A stretch of DNA of 64,000 nucleotides from Leucocoprinus leucothites. Its lineage: Eukaryota; Basidiomycota; Agaricomycetes; Agaricales; Agaricaceae. The position numbers and the translations under genes were made by a program. The DNA lies in assembly GCA_013368445.1 (NCBI GenBank), contig JAACJO010000003.1, positions 62,001 to 126,000 on the forward strand, read 5' to 3'. The number at the start of each line of letters is the position of its first letter. The stretch's first letter is position 1. Of this stretch, positions 23,057 through 35,034 are shown piece by piece. Under the pieces are notes generated by a model that saw only the letters and a program-made list of their open reading frames with translations, searched no databases and had not been told where the DNA came from.

Positions 23057-23364
23057 TCCATCGAGATTCAGTGCTTCACCAGTCTAGGTTGTTGAGAAGA
23101 TCAGCACTATTGTCCTTAGATGGTAATTTGGCAACATACTGTGGATGGGTCCATATTGCGGGGACCAATTAAAGCAGCTGATACAGTTGGGTGAGGAAAG
23201 ATCTGATACAGATAAGATAAGATAAGATCAGGCCACGCATCAAGAAAATATGAGGAAAGTGTTAATTGATGTTGAGCAATCAATGGTATATGGCTGGGTT
23301 ATTCAAGGCAGGCCTTGTAATACATATGATGACAGGACCAGCTATTTGCTTGCCATGTGTCCTC

Positions 23365-23710
23365 AGAGATCATGTGGAGCTCTCCCTAAAAACAACCAGG
23401 CTTTATCCTACACGTGATAACGAGGCCGGCTATTTGCTTTCTGTGTATGCGTGAAGGTCACATGAAGCCAGCCCTAAACAACCCAGACCTTCACATTCAG
23501 GCATCAGGTGTGTCAAGCACTTGTTTCTGCACATGATGGAAATCATGTGGAGTTGGCCCTAAACAACCCAGGCCTACAGATTTGGGTACCAGGTGTGTCA
23601 AGCACTTGTTCCTGCACATGACAGAGATCACATGAAGCCAGTCCCGAACCACTCGGGCCTTCAGATCTGGGAGTTTGGGCTATCAAGTGCTTGCTTTTGT
23701 GCAAATGTGA
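23365..23710. repeat. Minisatellite of ~86 bp, four units
   Basis: Units start near 23365, 23453, 23539 and 23624 (spacings 88, 86 and 85). Each begins like AGATCATGTGGAG or GGTCACATGAAGCC. Later parts of three units include TCAGGTGTGTCAAGCACTTGTT or a variant, ending in TGCACATGA. A partial unit may precede them (~23,280). No coding frame runs through. Confidence 0.8.
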
Positions 23711-23959
23711 GCATTCAGTCTATATGTTCGGCAATGAGAGTAATATGGGAGCTCTCCAGAGACCCCTTTTATGCTGTGGCAACTAGTAACATTGTTTCCT
23801 ATGTTATAATACTGATAAAAATCGAGCTAAAATGTATCCTTGAATAGTGTAAATAACTTCTGAGGATGATCAACCGGGAAATATCAGGATATTAGATGAC
23901 GACCTCCCCAGACAACGCTTCAAGCTCAAAAACAATATGAATATGGTTTTACATCCAAC

Positions 23960-26900
23960 ATGTCCACTATTTGGTTAAGCCCTATTGCAGTGTCTCTTCA
24001 AGGGATTCTGGTAAAACAAGAGTTGGCAAAGCAGAATGGAGTACTAGAGGATACTTCAACCAGCTGTGTATGTACTTTCTTCAATAGTTTTATACATCAT
24101 TTACCTACATATCTAATTGTCTACATAGTCTCAGTTTTCATCTTCAGACTAGATATGGACACCATAGCTGGAGCATATCTTGGAGACCGTGTCAACAGTA
24201 TCCAGGACCATTTACTCTTCTGCATTGAGAGACTGAGTCACATTTTTGCTAATGGACAAGCACTTAGCTTGCCTCCTGATGAACTGAAGGTTCTGGACAG
24301 TGTATCAAGCAGGTCACTCAGGAGTTCAAGAGACAACATCACCTTCAAGACTGATTTCCCTTTACCGGGCCACATAAATAAGATAAGCAGTAGCATGTTC
24401 TTGTTACTGGATGTGTGCATGCTCATCACCAATCAGCCTTATACTCAAGGCATATGTGTTGCATGTCTCTCCTGGCCAACACTGGATTGTGTGAGCCCAC
24501 CAATGCTCTGGAAAGCTTTCTTTCTCAGTTCTTGTTCACAGCATCACTAGTAAGTACATGGGTTCTCCAGTCTACTTGTTGATATGGAGCAGCATGAGAA
24601 AGCTGCCTCCCCCAAGAGGCTCTGAAGTGCTTATATCTTCGTACAGTGACATTCACTTCCCACTGTGAGGCTGCATGGCTTGTTCATTCAGCCTTGTAGA
24701 AATTACCTAGTTTGTAGCTACTTTGTAGAGTTCTTGCAGATGAAACCATTCATCCTTTTTACTCATGAGCTACAGGCATTTCATTTACTATCACTGATAA
24801 ATGATGCTAGGGTTACTCTGCTCGAGCAGATGATCATGTGCCTTCCCAAATCTAAGGTTAGAGTTACTCTGCTTGAGCTGATACATCACATGCAACACAT
24901 GCATTGACACGTACATTCTGGTTGCTCATATTTTATAATTTGACCCTTTAGTATCACCATTCACACTCCACTCTTCTCTTCTTTTGTCCCTAGAATAACT
25001 CATGGTGTCCAAAAATAGTATTGAATCACAGCCATGGCATTCCATGGCACCATCCTTGCGGGAATTTCATTTCAAGACTGATCTACTATTCCAAGGATGA
25101 CATCTCAGTACTTTTGTGGACTCTTTTGACCCAGAAGTATGGAAATCAATTAAGGTGTGTTTTTTCCATATTTCTGCCGAGCATTACTCACATGTATCTA
25201 TAGCCCATCTTTGAACATCTTGATCATTTCAGCGACAAAGAACGACTTACCTTGAAAGAATTCAATCATGTTTATGGTGATGCTGATGGACCAAAGGCAT
25301 TGGGCAACTCTGCCATATCCACTGCTTTGCATCCCTTTTTTGGCTTTCTCCTCATGGACACCATTTATAGCATTTATGGCAAAGATGTCAAGAGTTCCCC
25401 AGCGCCCACAGGCAAGATTGGGCAGCACTTGCATGATGCAGTATGCAAGTCTACAAAACAGAAGTTCAGCTTTATTGCATGGGTACATCATTGCTGTTTG
25501 CTATAGCTTGAGTATCAAGGATAGCTACTCAGTGACTCTGCAGCTTGGTGGTTTGGATCATGAAGTCTACAACATACTGACTCATGCTGATGCAATCTTG
25601 CACAGCATAGATGGCGATCCAGCCCCTTTGCTAGCCAGTAACAACCCAGGTGCCAACACATGCGAACTGTATCAGTCATTGCAAGGGTATCAGAGCCACA
25701 GTTCAAAGTATAATATCTTAGTCAACTTCACAAGTGTCACCTTCTATCTGATGTACCTTATTGATCAGGTGAGTCTAAACATATCGTGGTTCACCAAAAT
25801 CGCTGATATCCAATACAGGGTGTTGGTTATATCACAACCAATAAGCATGCTCTTAGTTCGGTCCTCAGTATTGATATTTCGGAGATTTCACCCAATTTTA
25901 CATATGAGGTGCATGGTCCCATGTGTACTGGCCTGTCAGTCTCACCAATATTTTGGTTTGCTCGTCGTTGGCTTGATGGTACAATACCACTTTTTGACTA
26001 TGCGAAGGTAAGGTGATTATCTCTGTAGTTCATCTAAATCTTGACACCCACCCAGACAAAATTAATTCTAGGTCCCACCAATTATACCATTCAGAAAGAC
26101 ATAGAAGACATGATCTGGAGATTGGCTCTCTCTGTTCCACTAGAGAATAAGTCCCCTGCAGCTGCACTCGAGAACTTGTGGGCCAAGCTTCATATTGCGA
26201 TGCCATGTGCTCTGCTCATAGATCCCTTGTTTGTACAATGTGAGTGACCTTCTGTCTGCTAAGTGTTGTTGTGTTCTGAACTTCATGTAGATAAGATCAC
26301 TCTCCCACAAACGTTCACATTGCTGGAGGGAACTCATTTATTCAAGGAAGAAGAAGCAACAGATGAAGATGACAACGAAGATAACATTCAAATGGAGGAT
26401 TCTGGGCTTGTCCAACCTACCGCTAATCCCATACTGTCAGATACTATCGAGTTAGGAGTTTCATTACCCACTCCAACTTCAACTCCACGTGTTTCTGAGC
26501 CTGTAGGTGAAGCTTTACAGTAATTACTGAGTTATACTAATATTTTTGTAGCCCATTAATACATCCCCAGTTGTCAAAATCAGAAAGCATGTGGCTGGAA
26601 GTAGTACACCAGGACCAATCCAGGACTTTCCTACCGGCCTGGTGGATGTATACAACTGCCTTGGTGACCAACCTCCTCTGTATGCCAAATCAAAGGATGT
26701 TCCATCAACAAGCAGGCTTGTTACCAATACCGAAGACCAACCTGATAGCAGTGATACTACTATGATCACTGTGACTACCTCTTGTGACTCCTCCACTGTC
26801 ATCACCATCATCAGTGATGCAATCCCTACATCCAACAATCCCCCCAACCCTAACACAACCTCTACAATGAGTGCTGATGATGCTCCTGATGCCTCTTCTG

Positions 26901-27073
26901 CTCCTGATGATGTTGAAATGACAGAACCACCTGTGAATGAGCCTGACAAGACATCACAGCCAATGTCTTTGGGTCATGAGCTACTGTCTACCCCCAAGAT
27001 CCAGCTTTGTAAGTGCAAGGCTAGGGATACCTCTCCTCCTGTGCCTTCTTTGGATACCCAACACCCCAAATGA
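23960..27073 (+). CDS. Uncharacterised multi-exon gene or gene remnant
   Basis: I do not recognise this family. Coding-looking blocks with plausible splice signals are 24,158-24,550 (after GTATGT...CTTCAG; begins LDMDTIAGAYLGDRV), ~25,230-25,490 (LKEFNHVYGDADGPKALGNS), ~25,510-25,770 (SIKDSYSVTLQLGGLDHEVY), 26,041-26,240 (TNYTIQKDIEDMIWRLALSV), ~26,290-26,523 (acidic EEEATDEDDNEDN) and ~26,550-27,073 (Ser/Thr/Pro-rich). It could be the N-terminal half of the JmjC-like gene that follows on the same strand. Exact exons are uncertain, and CpG is as low as in the flanking transposons. Confidence 0.3.
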
Positions 27074-27184
27074 GTGAAGACTTTGGATGAAACAGCCTCC
27101 TCTTCCATCACAGTAGAACTTCTCTCCCAAATTCTTGGCCAAAACATATAGTAAAATCCAAATCAACCAAGCCGACATCAGCTA

Positions 27185-29427
27185 CCAGCGATAACATGCA
27201 GCCGAATAGGATACTTGAGAAGTACAATGCTATCATTAAATCTTATCACTGTGATGACTCAGTACATCTAGAAAGACATAAGACCTTTCTGTAACCAATA
27301 ACTTCTATTTAGACATCATGGAAATTGCCCGAAACTTGAAAGCCACATTGGTCAGTTACATTTGCTGAGGAGGAGCATATGGAGCTAAAAGTCTGGGATA
27401 TCACTAAGTCGAAAATTCACAAATGGAGGCCATATGCCCATGTATGTTCTTCTGGCTTTTTCCCAATGCATTTGCTAACCTATTGTAGTTCATTATAGCG
27501 TGAATTGTACCTTGACTGGCTTGTCAGCTTGATCCACCATTTCAAAGATAGACATGTTACCACTGCAGACTGGTATACATCAAGCTGTCAACTGACAGTT
27601 GCAGCAGTTCCGTCCTCACAAGCTGGGTATCAGTCCTCAATTTGTAGCAACTTTTAAGCTGGCAAAAATGTCTTGGTATATCCCAATCAGCCCCAACCAT
27701 CTTCAAATGAAGTATTCACTGATTGTCTATTGTTGGAGCTCTCTGGCAGTAATCTAAGGAAGACACAATGTGCACGTGGTATGTAATTTACTATGTCTTA
27801 TCTTTGAAACCTACTAATGGCTTGTAGATTTTGCATATGAAGCTGATCATCCTCGGAGTACATTATAGATATCACTCAAGATGTTGGCAGCTTGTAGCTC
27901 CGCCAGTGATGGTCTGTGTATCATGAATGTACTCGACTTGCCCAACTTACACAAGCCTCGCCCAATGGGTTACAACCCTGTTAACTCCTCATATGTGGCT
28001 TGGGCGCCCACAAATGGTCTTCCATTTATTCAAGGCAATGCCACATATCCTTACTCATCACTTGAGTGGTATGGTGCTGGCACTGAGGGGTCCTTTTCTG
28101 AGTTCCATGCTGATGCAAGTGGTGCTTGTACACACATCTCAGTTATTACAGGTGTCAAGTTAGTAGTTATTGCTGACATTGATGACAATGGAAATGATGT
28201 TATGAAGCCCAGTTCACTCTACTCTATAGATGGGTTTGACCACACTTCTGTTTGTCTGATACCTGTTCTTCTTCAACCAGGATGCACATTGTAAGCTCAC
28301 TTTATAATTATTTGATGCATATTTTGATGAGGCTATAGATATCTACAGCCTGGTGCATTTCACGCCACTGTCTCGCTCTCTGACTGTGTTATTACTAGTG
28401 ATCACTTCATCAGCACATACCATCTTCACACCTCCATTTTTGGCTACTATCATTCATTTGCCAATGGATCTGTGATCACCAACACTGATAATAGTCCACA
28501 AGTATTTGTGCTTCTTCATTGCATTTGTGGTCTTATTTATCTCAAATATGCATTTCTTGACCCCCGAACTGGTATGTACTATATTTTCTGATCTGTGGTT
28601 TGAGCTAAAATTTATCTCTGTTAGGAATCCATATTCACAATCAGATGGACTTCAGTGAGCATTGCCCAGATCTGTGAACTGTGAAGGACATTGAGGACAC
28701 ACTACACTTCTGTGTCCTCCTAATGTTTGGTGCTGCATTATATCCAGCAGCCTACGACGAGCAACACAAGGGATTCAGTTTTCAGACATGTGACAACATC
28801 ATGGCTGCTAGAGGGATGGCACAAACAGTCATTGAGTGGCTCAACTTGAATGTCCTCACCTTCATTGGGGAAAAATGTGTTCCATTCAAGCAGGTATTCA
28901 GCACTCATTTTGCCCACATTTACTACCACCTGCTTGCATACCTGTAGATGCCTAGTACAATTCCCATAACTCCTGGTATCACAGCATCAAGCTTTGTAGC
29001 CAGTGTTGAACCACTCTTTAGTGAGTACCCTGAACTTGCTAAAGCCAGCCTAGCATACTGCTGCACATGGGGTGACCCTCCTATAAAAGTGCCACAAACA
29101 ATTAATTGGGTTGGGACTCCCCTTTCCTTTCATACCAAAGAGGTTAGCGAGTGGCAGGCACTTAGTATGTGGCTAGTTCATCATATTGATATATATCATC
29201 TAACTTGTATCTTAGGCAAACTTCAAGCTGGTATAAGCCCACTTGAGCTTTTTAAAGTATCCAGAGCTGGAGTAGAAGAGCTTGTTTACGGGGTTGATGA
29301 TGAAGATGATAGTGAATATGATTCTGACAAGTTTGGAGGGTTCTCAGAGGCTGAACAACTTCCCTCTTGTGGAAATACTGAGACGAACAGTGAGAGTGAT
29401 GCAGATACAGAGATGGAATTAGATTAA
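27185..29427 (+). CDS. JmjC/cupin-like (2-oxoglutarate oxygenase fold) protein, multi-exon
   Basis: The core exon (27,830-28,290) contains NVLDLPNLHKPRP, YPYSSLEWYGAGTEGSFSEF and the metal-site motif HAD at 28106-28114 (HxD), followed by GACTHISVITGVKLVVIADI. After a 48 nt intron (28291-28338, GTAAGC...GCTATAG) the next exon gives YLQPGAFHATVS, with the second metal His at 28361-28363, then DHFISTYHLH. This matches the large Agaricomycete family of JmjC-like proteins (HxD...H double-stranded beta-helix). Upstream exons (27,196-27,780) are interrupted by stops in places. Exons at 28,681-28,940 and 28,948-29,427 end in an acidic tail (DDEDDSEYDSD). The substrate is unknown; histone or nucleic-acid demethylation is only the family's general possibility. 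It may be a remnant. Confidence 0.5.
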
Positions 29428-29559
29428 TGGGTGTTTGATTTCTTTGCTACTATATAAACTATGATCTCCACTTAATCTAGAATGTTGTTGAGTCTCAATA
29501 GCATATTTTCTGAGCCCACTTTTCCTTTGCAAGATGTAACCATCAGAAAATCAATTGGT

Positions 29560-29567
29560 TATAAATA
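29560..29567 (+). promoter_or_regulatory. TATA box candidate for DUF6532 gene
   Basis: TATAAATA lies 100 bp before the ATG at 29667 and is followed by a CT-rich leader, as in fungal promoters. Confidence 0.45.
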
Positions 29568-29666
29568 CATTCCTATTTCAAACTTGAACAACACAGCCTA
29601 TTTCTTCCACTAACCACATTCTCACCCAACTCTCACTGCAGCCTCCTCTCCATATTCCTTCTTACA

Positions 29667-31930
29667 ATGGCTCAACACTATAAGGCTAAAGCTTCCAAGA
29701 CTGCTACTAAAGCTGCTGCCTCAATACCAGACCCAGTAGAATGTCAGCCTCAGACAAAGCATATGGCTCAACCTGAGGTAGTCCTACCTTCTACCATAGT
29801 CCAGGACTCTGGGCCTACACAATGTATGTAATGATATCCGAACTATTTCTTACTAATGTCCTCCATAGCTGGTTGCCCAGTGAGGAATAACCATGGACAA
29901 AGGATAGATAAAGTACAAGAAACAAGTGATATTACATCATCCACAACAAGCCATCACAAATGTAGAGCTGCTTCCATTCCAGATGATACCACTGAAAACC
30001 CAATGGCTCCACCACCAAAGAAGAGTAAGGGAGCTACAACACAGAACATGTCTCATAGAAACAAAGATGTCAGTGTCATACTAGCTGGGAATCTATCTTG
30101 TTGATACTAATATTTGACTAATGTATACAAAGGACACTATGCAGCTCAAGGTCAAAGATCGTAGGTTGTTAAATCATGTCCCTCTCCCAAGTCAGGTCAA
30201 AGCTCCTGTGTCCTTATCCCTACAGAAAGTAACCTCTAGTATTCTACGTTCCACAGGCTCAGGCCAGGGTAGTGGTATGTAAATTCCTCTTGGGTTCATA
30301 TTTGAAATACGATACTAATATATAGCACCCACCTATGTGCATGACATAGCTCATCATACTATGACTGTTCCTAAGGTTGATCAAGATGATGAATACATCA
30401 GAGGAGATAGTGACATCATGGAGGCCAGTGAAGACATACCCAAGGCACATGATGAAGACAGTGATGAGGAATCAGTAGGAGTATTAGTCAATGGAGAAGC
30501 TGATGCTGGAGTAGATACTAGTCAAGGTGGAGATTATGGAGACATGACAGACAAAGGTAAGAATGATTGTTTCTTACACCAATGGCATGTCATATCCTGA
30601 ACTTTCACAGAAGGTGCTCAGTCCGATGACAATACCTCTAGTGAGTTGATTTTATATAGTACAATATATTCCTCACATTTCACATATAGGCCCTCATGTT
30701 GGTACAGGTACTCAGCCAGTGCAGCTATTTAACACTTCACCTCTGTCTGAATAAAGGCTCACCTATCTTGTACAGAAAAAGGTCTTAGATGTTCATCAGA
30801 ACTGAAACCATGCCCCTCATCCCCCACTATCCAAAACACTCCAAGATGCTAGGGCTCCCCAGAATAAAGGGCATGTTTCTCATATTGAAGACAGCAGTGA
30901 AGCAAATGAAGATACTGTTCCGAAGAAGTCAAGGGAAATCAAAGCACCGAAGAAGACTGATTTAGGCTATTACATTGGAAAGCCTATATATACAGCTCTT
31001 TGGGAGGCAAAAATCCAGTTTTGATACTGGCTGCTATTTGAGCAGCCATTTCCTGATCGATATCTCCATTTATACGAAGCAGAACAGACCTTACAGACAG
31101 TTATCCACCAGCTCAAAGCCCAAGGCTCTACTGTAACAGGTATGAACAGAATACTTGTATTGTTTCATTGGCTTACTATTCTTTCAGAGGGTGAGATAAT
31201 GCGAGAGGCAGTCATTGTAGTAAGTCCCCCCATCAACTCACACTTTAAATACTAATCATGTTTAGGTCTTTGAAGAAGCATCAACATGGCACAGTAAGAT
31301 GAAAGTACTTGCTAAAACATTGCTCAAATTCTACTTCAAGGATATTGTTGATCCAACCTCTGATACATGGAGTGAAGACAAGTCTTTTGAGTGTAATCAA
31401 GAAGCCTGGACAAGTGCACATTCAAACTGAGTCCAAGGATTTTTAAAGACTGCTGACTTCCATTCTGATGCAAAGAAGGTGAGTTATTTCCTTGATACTT
31501 TATATCTCACTAGACTCACTATCACAAAAGCATCCATGTGAGAATCTCAATCATCCTGCTATCAAAGAGCTTTGTATGGATTTTTTCTATGCCCGCAAGC
31601 AATCAGAAGCTCAAATGTGGCCAAATTTATTCAACACTGAAACCCCTGGCCATGCTATTGCATTAGCTGTTTGCTGTGTGCATTTTATTTTATAAGAACT
31701 GTCTAGCATTCTAAAAAAAATCTTTCCATAGATTTATAATGCTATTGATGATTATCAAAATGGGTACTATTTATGCTATAATAGATTCAGCTGAGAAAAC
31801 TGCCTCTCTACCTACTGTGCAATCCTCACAATGATTGATAAGATTACTGATTCTCCAAATCAAAACTGACAACAGGCTTGCGATGCAATGCACAGAAAAT
31901 GGGCACATTATGGAATGTATGTACAGTGTC
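29667..31930 (+). pseudogene. DUF6532-type basidiomycete protein, decayed
   Basis: Exon 1 is 29667-29823 (MAQHYKAKASKTATKAAAS), the intron 29824-29868 (45 nt, GTATGT...CCATAG), then exon 2 with a basic, Ser-rich linker. An acidic exon follows (~30,328-30,555, DQDDEYIRGDSD). The C-terminal domain runs in pieces: KKTDLGYYIGKPIYTALWEA, EGEIMREAVIVVFEEASTWH, HPAIKELCMDFFYARKQSEA, FNTETPGHAIALAVCC, IYNAIDDYQNG and the end near MHRKWAHYGM (~31,915). This order (helical domain, HP.I...., P..ALA.., A..... G) is that of DUF6532, a family of unknown function expanded in Agaricomycetes. Stops fall inside several blocks (a TGA after AKIQF, for example), so it is probably dead. Confidence 0.5.
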
Positions 31931-31949
31931 ATACTATTATCTACTACTG

Positions 31950-32468
31950 TCTGATTTATTCTAGGCTGTGTATTGAAGCCCCCCCATCAACTGGTACTAT
32001 TGCCACTATTCCAGGCTTTTTTGATTAGACAATATTTAAATATGTGCATTTTATTTATGTATCTGTTTTGATTAATTATTATAATTTGGATTTATTTGAT
32101 TTATGTGATTTATTTGATATACATATATCAGATTTGAGAAATACCAATATATCTATTTATAGACTATCTGTACCGTGGCCTGATATTATAAATACATTTA
32201 TTGCTTATGTAATAGAGTCAACTATAATCAATTTTATTCTGTTCAGAGCATTGATTTCAGCAATAAATATATTTGTATATATATCAGTTCTGGGTCTGTA
32301 AACTAAATGTACAAAGTCCTAGCAAGACCATAATAAATAATAAAAATAGATATACTACAATATTTGGCACACACCAGGCCTTGCAAGATAGTTACCACCA
32401 GCTTAAACCAGTATTTAGTTATACATCACTAGCAATTCAGGTCAGCTAGATAGCACTCACTAGCACTG
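31950..32468. other. AT-rich spacer, no gene
   Basis: Very AT-rich. An 85-codon open stretch (32,044-32,301) has low complexity (I, Y, L, N) and no homologous copy, so it is probably chance. The end has CACTAG motifs directly beside the Tc1-like insertion. Confidence 0.5.
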
Positions 32469-32470
32469 TA

Positions 32471-34063
32471 CAGTGGCTCAAAAAACTGTCCCAATGTTTT
32501 CGCATTTTGGACATATTTGCTAATACCAGGGCAGATATATGGCCTAGCATCCTGAAAATATTCACACAGGTACCTTGACATATTGGGCGCATATATTCCC
32601 ATGATCACATGACCTTGTCCATCAATGAATTAATAATGAATTATCGAAAATATCTACTCATTGGGACAGTTTTTTGACCCTCTGTTATCTACCTACTCAA
32701 TACTTTGTATGACCTCCTCTTGCCCTGATAACTGCCTCAATCCTTCTGGGCATGCTTTCTATCAGCCTTTGGCACCTTTCTGCTGGAATCTTATTCCACT
32801 CCTCTACTAGCCTCTCCCACAATTCAAATACTCCCTTGGGTGGTCTTTCATATGCCTTCAGCTGGTCCTTCAGGTAGGTCCAGAGGTGTTCAATGGGATT
32901 TAGGTCAGGGGATTGTGCAGGCCATGGTAGAACTTGAATGTTGTTGTCCACAAACCATTGTTGTCCCAGTTTTGAGGTGTGTTTTGGGTCATTATCCTGC
33001 TGGAATATCCTCTCCTCCTCCTCCATCTCCAACTTTTCAAAGCTTTCCACCACCCCATTGTCCAAAATCTCGCAGTATTGCACTGCATCCATATTCCCTT
33101 GAACCTCTATCAGCTTTCCTACCCCATTCCACCCCATACACCCCCACACCATCATGTTACCACCTCCTCCATGTTTGACAGTAGGGAGAGTGGTCCTATC
33201 TGACAGTGGTTCCCCCCTCTCCTTCCAGGTATACACCTTTCCATCTGACCCAATCCTGTTGATCTTTGTTTCATCTGTCCACAACACCCTCTTCCAGTCC
33301 TCCACTGTCCAATTCCTATGTTCATGTGCAAAGTCAAGGTGTTCCTCACGATGTCGCTTTTTGAGTAGAGGTCATTTGATCTTGGTTACAGAGCGAAATC
33401 CATTATCCTGAAGGGTATTTCTGACAGTTTGGGGTGTGACAGGGTCAGACAGAGTAGAGTTAATGAAAGTTGTAGCCTGGACAGCATTGTCTAGCTTTCC
33501 AGAGGTTATTTAGTGAATTATTGCTTTTTTATCACGAGGAGAAAGCTTAGAAGGACGTCCTCCCTTGTTGTTTTCCTTGTCCCCATCAACTTCTTTCTTG
33601 ATCCTCCCAACAGTAGACTTTCCTAGACCAGTTTTATGTTCAATCTGGCGCAAGGAATAGCCATCTTTGAGAAGAGAAGTGACTTGGGAGTATTGGGTAG
33701 AGGAGATAGCTTTCATGATGTAGTGGCAGGAAGAAAGACAGTTGTAGCCATCTCAACATGTCAACCAAGGTCACATGATCTTGTTTATTACTCCCACGCC
33801 TGCCCTGATGCTCCCCTGGCATGTTACAAGGTAGATACTGGGAGGCTGACAGGGGGTCAAAAAACTGTCCCAATGAGTAGATATTTTCGATAATTCATTA
33901 TTAATTCATTGATGGACAAGGTCATGTGATCATGGGAATATATGCGCCCAATATGTCAAGGTACCTGTGTGAATATTTTCAGGATGCTAGGCCATATATC
34001 TGCCCTGGTATTAGCAAATATGTCCAAAATGCGAAAATATTGGGACAGTTTTTTGAGCCACTG
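32471..34063 (-). mobile_element. Tc1/mariner-like element 1, 1593 bp, TA-flanked
   Basis: TA at 32469-32470 and at 34064-34065 flanks the element, which starts CAGTGGCTCAAAAAACTGTC and ends in its reverse complement. Terminal inverted repeats are ~210 bp and nearly identical. Each repeat is itself bounded by TCAAAAAACTGTCCCAATG outside and its inverse (CATTGGGACAGTTTTTTGA) inside. A second copy of exactly the same length lies at 58628-60220. Confidence 0.95.
32697..33716 (-). pseudogene. Tc1-like DD34E transposase, element 1
   Basis: A single 340-codon frame starts at 33716 with MKAISSTQYSQVTSLLKDGY and a helix-turn-helix (SLRQIEHKTGLGKSTVGRI), then GRPSKLSPRDKKAIIH. The catalytic domain has WTDETKINR (first D), FQQDNDPKHTS (second D) and SPDLNPIEHLW (E), with 34 residues between second D and E. 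The frame is broken only by TAA at 33510-33512 (CAA in element 2) and a TGA after VTKIK that is shared by both copies. All three catalytic residues survive here. Confidence 0.9.
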
Positions 34064-34065
34064 TA

Positions 34066-35030
34066 GCTAAGGCTAGGTAGCACTCACTAGTGTTGTGACT
34101 TAATTAGATAGTACTACACTAGTGCTACATAATCTTGGCAGGATGCTATGTAAAGGGGGGGAGGTACATTGGTGTACTACTGAATTACCTAGCACTACCT
34201 AACATTGGGGTAGCAGACCAAAGATTGCTGATGTCTCTCCCAACCACAACAGTCTCTTCAGTACCATCCACCCTCTCAATCTCCAAACCACAATGCCCAG
34301 ATTATTCAAGGCCCTCAAGAAGTTCATAAGGTGCATCCAGTGGGTGGTAAAGGTTCAACAAACAAAATGAAAGACACTAACCTGGCAATGTGTCTTCGTA
34401 GTGGTATGCAATCAGCGAATGGCACACAGTGAGAACGGTTGATGCAAAAATCACAAGCTGTTACAAGGATAGCAACTTGGGCCAGGGAACTAAGAGGAGA
34501 TGATGAGGAATTGCAGCAAGGAGGAGGTGAGGGACCATAGAGAGGAGGCAATGAAGGGCCTAGGTCAATGCCAACAGTCAAATTCGAGGGCAGCATTAAC
34601 ACAATCATATCCAGGTAAGTCGTCTTCTTCCTCTCATATGTCAATCTCTGCATTTAACTTGCATCATCAGTGTGCTTGTTTCCCTCAAAAACCAACCTCA
34701 CCCATTGCTCACCATTGATGACTCAATCACGAAGAAGTCATTCATGAATGCCAATTCTGTCCACCAGGTTCAATATCTTGATGTAGCTTTACAACTGCAA
34801 TAGCAAAGGTCAATAAATCCAATTTCTGTCAGATTCTTTGAAGCCCTGCATTATTGTCACCAACGTCTATAATCAACGATCTCCACAGTTCCATGATAGT
34901 TTTGATGAGTAGAGTTATTGACCAGCAGAACCATACCCTGTCAAGCACTATAGTTGTGCTATAATTAGTTTCTGTAAATAGGATGAACAGTTATTTTTGT
35001 CATTGTTTGTGGAACTTTGTACTCCGAAGC
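34066..35030. other. Spacer between Tc1-like element and KDZ gene
   Basis: Contains short GTAGCACT/CACTAG-type motifs at 34,075-34,200 and otherwise no supported gene. A small open stretch near 34,290 (MPRLFKALKKFIRCIQW) is too short to judge. Confidence 0.4.
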
Positions 35031-35034
35031 AGCA

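Noticed and set aside
23960..29427. Possible TET/JBP dioxygenase accompanying the KDZ transposon
   Set aside because: A HxD...H site is present, but surrounding sequence (YLQPGAFHA, DHFISTYH) fits the Agaricomycete JmjC-like family better; no TET/JBP signature was seen.
32044..32301. 85-codon AT-rich frame
   Set aside because: Low complexity, no copy, no start context; expected by chance in AT-rich DNA.
32840..33411. Open frames on the strand opposite the Tc1-like transposase (also 59,280-59,851)
   Set aside because: They mirror the transposase exactly in both copies and have no independent motif; antisense shadows.
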